NCBI GenBank assembly: GCA_023451825.1
Contig: JAEXYA010000069.1
Coordinates: 35,090-99,089 of the forward strand
Origin: Pseudomonadota bacterium
Lineage (GTDB): Bacteria; Pseudomonadota; Alphaproteobacteria; Rhizobiales; Xanthobacteraceae
Length of the DNA: 64,000 bases
Reading direction: 5' to 3'
The notes beneath the pieces were generated by a model that searched no databases, had not been told where the DNA came from, and was given only the letters and a program-made list of their open reading frames with translations. The position numbers were made by a program, and so were the translations under genes. Shown piece after piece: positions 58,159-64,000 of the stretch. How positions within the stretch are numbered: position 1 is the stretch's first letter; every line of letters begins with the position of its first letter.

Positions 58159-59385
58159 ATGATCGACCTTCCGACAATCGCCGTCATCGGCGCCGGCCCT
58201 GCCGGCCTGATGGCGGCTGAGGTGCTGGCCGCTGGTGGTGCCAAAGTCACCGTCTTCGACGCCATGCCATCGGCGGCGCGAAAATTCCTGATGGCCGGGC
58301 GCGGCGGCCTCAATCTCACCCATAGCGAACCGCTGCCGGATTTCATCAAGCGCTACGGCGCGGCCGAGGCACGGCTCGCGCCGGTCATCAACGGCTTCAC
58401 GCCGACCGATCTGCGCGCATGGAGCGATGCGCTCGGGCAACCCACATTCACCGGCTCCAGCGGCCGCGTGTTTCCCGAGGCGTTCAAGGCATCACCACTG
58501 CTGCGTGCATGGCTCCGGCGGCTCGACGAGAGCGGCGTGAGTTTCGCCTTCCGCCATCGCTGGATCGGCTGGACTGCCGACGATGCGCTGAGATTCGAGA
58601 CGCCGGACGGCGAACGGCTCGTCTCCGCGAAAGCAACGGTGCTCGCGCTCGGTGGTGCAAGCTGGGCCAAGCTCGGCTCGGATGGCGCCTGGGTCAATTG
58701 GCTCGCCGCGAAGGGCGTTGCCATCGCGCCGTTGCGGCCGGCCAATGCCGGCTTCGATGTCGCATGGTCGGACGTGTTCAAGGACAAGTTCGAAGGTCAC
58801 CCGCTCAAGAGCGTCGCGCTGTCCTTCGGCGCGCACACGGTGCGCGGCGAGGCGATGGTCACGCGCTCCGGCATCGAAGGCGGCGGGATCTATGCGCTGT
58901 CATCGGCGTTGCGCGAGGCTGTGATGGCGAATGGCAAAGCGGTGCTGCATGTCGCATTGCGGCCCGATCTCGATGTCGCGGCATTGGCAGGCAAGCTTGC
59001 GGTCTCACGCGGCAAGCAGTCGTTCTCCAACTTCCTTCGCAAGGCCGTTCATCTGTCGCCGGTGGCGATCGGGCTGTTGCAGGAGGTCACCGTGACGGAG
59101 GGGATCTCGCTTGCGTCATTGCCGCCCGAGAAACTGGCCGCACTGATCAACGCCGTTCCGGTTGCGCTCACCGGCGTTGCGCCGATCGCGCGCGCCATCT
59201 CCACGGCCGGCGGCATCGCCTTCGACGAGATCGACGATGCCTTCATGCTGAAGCGCCTGCCGGGCGTGTTCGTGGCCGGCGAGATGCTGGACTGGGAAGC
59301 GCCGACCGGTGGCTATCTGTTGCAGGCGTCGTTCGCCACGGGCGTTGCGGCGGGGAAGGGCGCGTTGCGCTGGATCAATCTCTGA
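58159..59385 (+). CDS. FAD-dependent oxidoreductase, HI0933/TIGR03862-like flavoprotein
   Basis: 408 residues. Rossmann start IAVIGAGPAGLMAAEVLAAG, then SAARKFLMAGRGGLNLTHSE (the HI0933 family 'K-x-L-x-x-G-x-G-R/G-x-N' region), VLALGGASWAKLGSDG, and the C-terminal STAGGIAFDEIDDAFMLKRL PGVFVAGEMLDWEAPTGGYL. The family is flavin-binding; the reaction is not established (some relatives act on tRNA-like or PHB-linked substrates). The start at 58159 excludes repeat-derived sequence. It appears monocistronic. Confidence 0.88.
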   Translation: MIDLPTIAVIGAGPAGLMAAEVLAAGGAKVTVFDAMPSAARKFLMAGRGGLNLTHSEPLPDFIKRYGAAEARLAPVINGFTPTDLRAWSDALGQPTFTGSSGRVFPEAFKASPLLRAWLRRLDESGVSFAFRHRWIGWTADDALRFETPDGERLVSAKATVLALGGASWAKLGSDGAWVNWLAAKGVAIAPLRPANAGFDVAWSDVFKDKFEGHPLKSVALSFGAHTVRGEAMVTRSGIEGGGIYALSSALREAVMANGKAVLHVALRPDLDVAALAGKLAVSRGKQSFSNFLRKAVHLSPVAIGLLQEVTVTEGISLASLPPEKLAALINAVPVALTGVAPIARAISTAGGIAFDEIDDAFMLKRLPGVFVAGEMLDWEAPTGGYLLQASFATGVAAGKGALRWINL

Positions 59386-59500
59386 CCCTCATGGTGAGGA
59401 GCGCGCCCTTGCCCGCGTCTCGAACCATGAGATCGCCAGGCGCCGGCGCTTGCCGCCATCCTTCGAGACGCCCGCAAGAGCGGGCTCCTCAGGATGAGGG
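59386..59500. repeat. Intergenic palindromic repeat, GGTGAGGAG...CTCAGGATGAGG family
   Basis: CCCTCATGGTGAGGAGCGCG through CTCGAACCATGAG, then CCATCCTTCGAGACGCCCGC through GGCTCCTCAGGATGAGGG, between convergent genes. Confidence 0.9.
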
Positions 59501-59508
59501 ACTGAGCT

Positions 59509-60588
59509 TTAGCGCAGCTTCCCTCTTGCCGCGATCGGCAGCGTGCCGAGGATCTCATCCCCGCGCACCATCACCACTTCGTCGAACATGTTCACCACCA
59601 CGCAGACATGGTTCGGCACGATGCGCACGACGTCGCCGACATTCGGCCGCGTATTGCTGCGGGCGAGATCGAGGAAGCCGTGCTCCTCGGCGAATTTTGC
59701 GATCTTCGCTTCGGGATGTTCGAGGATCAGGCCGTAGCCATCGAGCCCGCCGGTGTCGGGCGTCAGCGTTTTTGATCCGGCATCGAGAATGCCGCGCTCC
59801 GGGCCGGCGCGGCTGACCACGGTGGAATAGACATTGAGCGCGCAGTCGTCCCAGGTCGCCGAGCCTGCGGCGACCTGCATGCGGTCGTTATAGATATAGG
59901 TGCCGAAGCGATGCTCGGTGGCACCCTTGAGCGAGCCGACATTTTTCAGGTTCGGCGTGCCGCCGGTGGAGACGATGGTGGGCTCCAGCCCCTCGGCGCG
60001 CACGCCGGCCAGCGCCTCGTCGAAGAAACGCTGCGCGTCCGCCCAGCCGTCTTCGGTCGGATAGAGCATGAAGCCCGCGAAACTCAGTCCTTTCGCCGCC
60101 TTGATCTCGCGCGCCAGCGCAATCGCTTCCGCAGGCGTTTCCACGCCGGCGCGCTTGCGGCCGGTGTCGCATTCGATCACGACGTTCACATCGCGGCCGG
60201 AAATCGCAGCCGCCTTCGGCAGATCGGCGATGACGACGGAATTGTCGGCGGCGACGGTAATCGTCGCCTTCGCTTGCAGCGCGCCGAGGCGGGCCATCTT
60301 CTCGTCGCCGAGCAGGTTGTAGCTGATCAGGATGTCGTCGATCCCGGCATCCGCAATGATCTCGGCCTCGCCGAGCTTCTGGCAGGTGATGCCCCTCGCG
60401 CCGGCCTCGATCTGCAGTTTGGCGAGCACCGGGCTCTTATGCGTCTTGATATGCGGGCGATTGGCGACACCGGCGTCGTCGCAGACTTTCTGGATGCGCG
60501 CGATGTTGCGCTCGACACGGTCCATATCGATGACAAGGGCAGGCGTGCCGTAGTCGCGGGCGATTTTTGCGGCGAGGGATGTGGTCAT
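59509..60588 (-). CDS. DSD1-family PLP enzyme, D-threonine aldolase-like
   Basis: 359 residues of the alanine-racemase-type barrel. The PLP lysine is expected at Lys48 in RPHIKTHKSP; ECDTGRKRAGV, FAGFMLYPTEDGW and STGGTPNLKN follow; near the C-terminus RIVPNHVCVVVNMFD supplies the metal-binding His/Cys pair of D-threonine aldolase/D-serine dehydratase (DSD1) enzymes. It cleaves D-threo-beta-hydroxy amino acids to glycine and an aldehyde, or deaminates them. It reads toward the flavoprotein gene. Which of the two activities applies is not decided by sequence alone. Confidence 0.85.
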   Translation of the reverse strand: MTTSLAAKIARDYGTPALVIDMDRVERNIARIQKVCDDAGVANRPHIKTHKSPVLAKLQIEAGARGITCQKLGEAEIIADAGIDDILISYNLLGDEKMARLGALQAKATITVAADNSVVIADLPKAAAISGRDVNVVIECDTGRKRAGVETPAEAIALAREIKAAKGLSFAGFMLYPTEDGWADAQRFFDEALAGVRAEGLEPTIVSTGGTPNLKNVGSLKGATEHRFGTYIYNDRMQVAAGSATWDDCALNVYSTVVSRAGPERGILDAGSKTLTPDTGGLDGYGLILEHPEAKIAKFAEEHGFLDLARSNTRPNVGDVVRIVPNHVCVVVNMFDEVVMVRGDEILGTLPIAARGKLR

Positions 60589-60608
60589 CGGTTCTCCGTC
60601 CTCTCAGG

Positions 60609-60685
60609 CGTCATTGCGAGGAGCGAAGCGACGAAGCAATCCAGTTCTTGGCTTTCTGGATTGCTTCGCTTCGCTCGCAATGACG
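60609..60685. repeat. Intergenic palindromic repeat, GTCATTGCGAGGAGCG family
   Basis: CGTCATTGCGAGGAGCGAAG mirrored by CTTCGCTCGCAATGACG, three bases before the end of the ABC-F gene; same family as 2478, 47903 and 51435. Confidence 0.9.
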
Positions 60686-60688
60686 AAG

Positions 60689-62500
60689 TTACGCGTTCTC
60701 GATCTCTTCGCGGAGCATTTCCAGCTCCAGCCATTGCTCTTCGGCATCCGCCAGTTCCTTCTGCGCCTTTGAGAGCGCAGCGCTGGCCGTGTCGAACTTC
60801 TTGCGATCCTTGGCATAGAGATTGGGATCGTCGAGATGGCGCTGCTGCTTGGCGATTTCGGATTGCAGATTGGCCATCGTCTTCGGCAGCGTTTCCAGCG
60901 CGTGCTTTTCCTTGAAATTCATCTTGCGCTTGGACGCCGTCTTCGGCGCGCCGGCATTGCCGCCGCTGCTCTTCGCTTCAGCAACCGCCGCCTTCGCCTC
61001 GCGCTTCAGGTCCGCGCCGCGCTGCGCCAGCATGTCGGTATAGCCGCCGGCATATTCCTGCCATTTGCCATTGCCTTCCGGCACGATCACCGAGGTCACC
61101 ACGCGATCGAGGAAATCGCGGTCATGGCTGATCAGGATCACCGTGCCCGGATAGTCGCTGAGCATTTCCTCGAGCACGTCGAGGGTTTCGAGATCGAGGT
61201 CGTTGGTCGGTTCGTCCAGCACCAGCACGTTCGATGGCTTCGCCAGCGCGCGCGCCAGCATCAGGCGGCCGCGTTCGCCGCCGGACAGCACTTCCAGCGG
61301 CGTGCGGATCTGCTCCTGCGAGAACAGAAAGTCCTTCATGTAGCCGACCACATGTTTCGGCGTGCCGTTGACCATCACATGGTCGCCGCGGCCGCCGGTC
61401 AGCGCTTCCGCCAGCGTGGTCTTCGGATTGAGGCTTTCGCGATGCTGGTCCAGCGTCGCCATCTCGATATTGGCGCCGAAGCGCACGGTGCCGGAATCCG
61501 GTGGCTCCGTCCCGGTCAGCATGTTGATCATCGTGGTCTTGCCGGCGCCATTGGGGCCGACCACGCCGATGCGGTCGCCACGCTGCACGCGGATCGAGAA
61601 GTCGTCGACGATCTTGCGATCCCCATAGGTGCGCGAGATGTTCTTCGCTTCAAAGATCAGCTTGCCGGACTTTTCCGCCTCGGCAGCCGCCAGCGTCGCA
61701 TTGCCCTGCGCGCCGCGATAGTCACGCCGCTGCGCGCGCAGTTCATGCAGGCCGGCGAGACGCTTGACGTTGCGCTTGCGGCGGCCGGAGACGCCGTGGC
61801 GCAGCCAGTGTTCTTCATTGACGATCTTGCGGTCCAGCTTGTGCTGGTCGCGTTCTTCTTCCGCCAGCACCTCGTCGCGCCATTCCTCGAAGGCCGAGAA
61901 GCCGCGGTCGATCTGGCGGATCTGGCCGCGGTCGAGCCACGCGGTGGAGCGGGAGAGGTTGGAGAGGAAGCGACGGTCATGGCTGATCAGCACCAGCGCG
62001 CAGCGCCGCGAGGCGAGTTCGCCTTCCAGCCATTCGATGGTGGTGAGATCGAGATGGTTGGTCGGCTCGTCCAGCAGCAGAATGTCGGGCTCCGGCGCCA
62101 GCACGCGGGCCAGCGCCGTGCGGCGCGCTTCACCGCCGGAGAGGTTTTCCGGATTCTCCTGGCCGGTGAGGCCAAGCTGCTCCAGCAGATATTGCGCCTG
62201 GTAGATGTTGTGGCCGTCGCCCATGCCGGCTTCCACATAAGCGAGCGTGGTGGCGAAGCCGGAAAAGTCCGGCTCCTGCGGCAGATATTGCACGGTGGCG
62301 CCGGGCTGCACGAAGCGGCTGCCTTTGTCATTGTCGACGAGGCCGGCGACGATCTTCAGCAGGGTCGATTTGCCGGAGCCGTTGCGGCCAATGAGACAGA
62401 CGCGTTCGCCTTGCGACACCGAGAGTTCGACGCCATTGAGCAGCGGCGTGCCGCCGAAGGTCAGCGTGATGTCTTTGAGCTGGATGAGCGGAGGAGCCAT
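60689..62500 (-). CDS. ABC-F family ATPase, Uup-like
   Basis: 603 residues with two ABC cassettes and no membrane segments. First cassette: Walker A GRNGSGKST, signature LSGGEARRTALAR, DEPTNHLDLTTIEWLEGEL. Second: GPNGAGKTT, LSGGERGRLMLAR, DEPTNDLDLETLDVLEEML. A linker arm lies between, and a C-terminal coiled coil (ASKRKMNFKEKHALETLPKT through QKELADAEEQWLELEMLREE) is the Uup-type DNA/ribosome-associated tail. ABC-F proteins act on the ribosome or, for Uup, also in branched-DNA tolerance. It is 9 bases from the YaiI gene upstream, likely one operon. Confidence 0.92.
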   Translation of the reverse strand: MAPPLIQLKDITLTFGGTPLLNGVELSVSQGERVCLIGRNGSGKSTLLKIVAGLVDNDKGSRFVQPGATVQYLPQEPDFSGFATTLAYVEAGMGDGHNIYQAQYLLEQLGLTGQENPENLSGGEARRTALARVLAPEPDILLLDEPTNHLDLTTIEWLEGELASRRCALVLISHDRRFLSNLSRSTAWLDRGQIRQIDRGFSAFEEWRDEVLAEEERDQHKLDRKIVNEEHWLRHGVSGRRKRNVKRLAGLHELRAQRRDYRGAQGNATLAAAEAEKSGKLIFEAKNISRTYGDRKIVDDFSIRVQRGDRIGVVGPNGAGKTTMINMLTGTEPPDSGTVRFGANIEMATLDQHRESLNPKTTLAEALTGGRGDHVMVNGTPKHVVGYMKDFLFSQEQIRTPLEVLSGGERGRLMLARALAKPSNVLVLDEPTNDLDLETLDVLEEMLSDYPGTVILISHDRDFLDRVVTSVIVPEGNGKWQEYAGGYTDMLAQRGADLKREAKAAVAEAKSSGGNAGAPKTASKRKMNFKEKHALETLPKTMANLQSEIAKQQRHLDDPNLYAKDRKKFDTASAALSKAQKELADAEEQWLELEMLREEIENA

Positions 62501-62509
62501 AAGATCAGT

Positions 62510-62992
62510 TCAACTTTGTTTCGGCGCGATTGCGGTGGCCTGGTCGCGCTGGATGCGGCGGATGGTTTGATCCAAGGCCGACAGGAATGCCGAGCGATCG
62601 CGCGGCGAGTAGGATTTCGGGCCGCCGGTGACTTCGCCGGACGAGCGCAGGTCGGTCATCAGGTTGCGCACGGCCAACGTCATGCCGATGGAATCTTCGG
62701 TGAACGGTTTGCCGTTCGGTGCGATCACGGCGGCGCCTGCCTTGACGCAGCGGCTGGCCAGCGGGATGTCCGCGGTGATCACCACATCGCCCTTGGTGGC
62801 GCGCTCGGCGATCCAGTCATCGGCGGCGTCCATGCCGGAGCCGGCGGCGATGCATTCGATCATCGGATCCTGTGGCACGCGCAGCCAGGTTCCCGCCACC
62901 ACGCTGACCGGCAGATTGAAGCGCGCGGCGACGCGATAGATCTCGTCTTTCACCGGGCAGGCATCGGCATCGATATAGATTCGGGTGGTCAA
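62510..62992 (-). CDS. YaiI/YqxD family protein (UPF0178, DUF188)
   Basis: 160 residues, the family length. The N-terminus IYIDADACPVKDEIYRVAAR and FNLPVSVVAGTWL, then DAADDWIAERATKGDVVITA DIPLASRC, are diagnostic; the conserved Asp residues suggest a PIN-like nuclease fold. Biological role unknown. It starts upstream of the ABC-F gene in the same direction, separated by 9 bases, suggesting co-transcription. Confidence 0.92.
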   Translation of the reverse strand: MTTRIYIDADACPVKDEIYRVAARFNLPVSVVAGTWLRVPQDPMIECIAAGSGMDAADDWIAERATKGDVVITADIPLASRCVKAGAAVIAPNGKPFTEDSIGMTLAVRNLMTDLRSSGEVTGGPKSYSPRDRSAFLSALDQTIRRIQRDQATAIAPKQS

Positions 62993-63115
62993 GTGGTGCC
63001 TGTGCTCCGGATGTCACAACGCGGCGGTTCCGGCTGCCTCGCCTTGCCTCATGCGGGGTGAGGGGTATCATCTCTGGAAAGCGAATACCAATCTTCGCGA
63101 GCGTTCGGAGGGAAC

Positions 63116-63916
63116 ATGACACAGCGGATCGCACCCTATCGGGTGGAGGCCTTCAACACGGCCAAGGTGTCCGAAAACAAGATGCATGACGACACCGTGG
63201 CGAAGAAATTCGGCTTTACCGGCGGGCTGGTGCCGGGGGTGGATGTGCTCGCCTATATGGTGCATCCGGCGGTTGCGCATTGGGGCAGCGCCTTTCTGGA
63301 GCGCGGGCTGATCGAGGCGCGCTTCATCAAGCCGGTCTATGACGGCGAAACCGTCGATGTCACGGCGGAAGAGGCCGGTGACGGGTTGAAACTGGCCGTC
63401 GAGGGCAAGGGCGACGTCCGTGCCACCGGCTCGGCCTCGCTGGCCGCATTCCCGGTGGTGCCATCGCTGGATGATTTCCCGGATACCCCGGCGGTGGCGA
63501 AGCGGCTGCCGGTGGATGCCAATTCCTATCAACAGGACAAATGGTTAGGCACGGCGCCTCGGGTGTGGCCTGAAGACGGGTTGGCCGAATATCTCGATGA
63601 AGTCCGCGAGACCGAGGAGATGTATCTGCGCGAAGGCCTGGTTCATCCCGGCGTGCTGCAGCGGATCATGAACAAGGTGCTGGTGGACAATGCGGTGCTC
63701 GGCCCGTGGATTCACGTCGGCAGCCGGATGCAATTGCTGGCGGCCGCGAGCGTCGATGACGAGCTGGTGGCCCGGGCGAAGGTCACCGGTAATTACGAGA
63801 AGAAGGGCCACCGTTTCGTCGAGCTGGATGCGCTGATCGTGGCCAATGGCGTCACCCCGGTGGCGCACTGCCAGCATGTGGCGATCTATCAGCCGAGGGA
63901 AGTGGTGGCGGCCTGA
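63116..63916 (+). CDS. Hotdog-fold (MaoC-like) protein of unknown substrate
   Basis: 266 residues, apparently a double hotdog. The N-terminal half has HDDTVAKKFGFTGGLVPGVD VLAYM, close to the MaoC 'G-F-x-G-x-L-x-x-G' helix, and the C-terminal half repeats a hotdog pattern (HPGVLQRIMNKVLVDNAVLG, PWIHVGSRMQLLAAASVDDE). The Asp/His of true hydratase-2 enzymes are not clearly present, so it may be an acyl-CoA binding or thioesterase-like protein. GGAGGGAAC before ATG is an excellent site. Confidence 0.7.
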   Translation: MTQRIAPYRVEAFNTAKVSENKMHDDTVAKKFGFTGGLVPGVDVLAYMVHPAVAHWGSAFLERGLIEARFIKPVYDGETVDVTAEEAGDGLKLAVEGKGDVRATGSASLAAFPVVPSLDDFPDTPAVAKRLPVDANSYQQDKWLGTAPRVWPEDGLAEYLDEVRETEEMYLREGLVHPGVLQRIMNKVLVDNAVLGPWIHVGSRMQLLAAASVDDELVARAKVTGNYEKKGHRFVELDALIVANGVTPVAHCQHVAIYQPREVVAA

Positions 63917-64000
63917 TCTTTCCTCCCCAAGCGGCGCAGCCCCGCCGGGGGGCGGGTGGCCTGAGCGCAGCGAAGGCCGGGTGGGGTCTATCCCCCCGGG
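63917..64000. repeat. Start of a GC-rich palindromic region cut by the window end
   Basis: Contains GGTGGCCTGAGCGCAGCGAAGGCC and several G/C runs; it looks like the left part of another intergenic repeat but cannot be completed. Confidence 0.35.

Overview
The window is a GC-rich alphaproteobacterial chromosome segment, most likely from a member of the Nitrobacteraceae/Bradyrhizobiaceae (Bradyrhizobium, Rhodopseudomonas, Afipia or Tardiphaga type). The reasons are gene content (PQQ alcohol dehydrogenase, TAXI-TRAP transport, many acyl-CoA genes, a DUF1236-like protein) and three families of intergenic palindromic repeats that I recall as common in that group. No database search was possible, so family names come from recognition of motifs.

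Left host arm (1-11553): a partial SDR, a DapA-like aldolase/lyase, a Nudix hydrolase, an acyl-CoA ligase divergent from a PQQ/heme-c alcohol dehydrogenase, a large PAS/HAMP histidine kinase and a GrlR-like protein. These are followed by a compact promoter, 14-codon ORF and terminator unit (9878-10088) that looks like a leader RNA or sRNA, then small hypothetical genes and a PilZ protein.

Integrated element (11554-34809): a prophage-like or satellite-like element of about 23 kb, inserted in the 3' half of a tRNA-Arg(TCG) gene. It is bounded by a perfect 52-bp direct repeat, and the intact tRNA is at the right end. It carries a tyrosine integrase, an excisionase-like HTH protein, a prim-pol/helicase replication protein, six iteron-like 11-12-bp repeats, small and large terminase, portal, a gpW-like joiner, a tail assembly chaperone with a canonical -1 frameshift site, tape measure and head-tail-like proteins. 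I find no major capsid protein, prohead protease, tail tube, fibre or lysis gene. A run of about eleven hairpins (20791-21227) lies in a gene-free gap just before the terminase genes. Cargo includes a P-loop ATPase resembling the Sll1717 family, a frameshifted small partner gene, and secreted or membrane proteins of unknown role. Fragments of a second integrase lie near both ends.

Right host arm (34837-64000): an O-antigen ligase/polymerase-like membrane protein and an acyltransferase; threonine ammonia-lyase; a TAXI-TRAP transporter divergent from an IclR regulator and an acyl-CoA carboxylase carboxyltransferase; an MFS transporter; and an enoyl-CoA hydratase divergent from a TetR regulator. 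Next is a valine/isobutyrate degradation block (methylmalonate-semialdehyde dehydrogenase, isobutyryl-CoA dehydrogenase-like, 3-hydroxyisobutyryl-CoA hydrolase, 3-hydroxyisobutyrate dehydrogenase) followed by acyl-CoA synthetase, MaoC hydratase and SDR. The window ends with an HI0933-like flavoprotein, a D-threonine-aldolase-like PLP enzyme, an ABC-F ATPase, a YaiI-family protein and a hotdog-fold protein. The host palindromic repeats occur in most intergenic gaps of both arms; I saw none inside the element.
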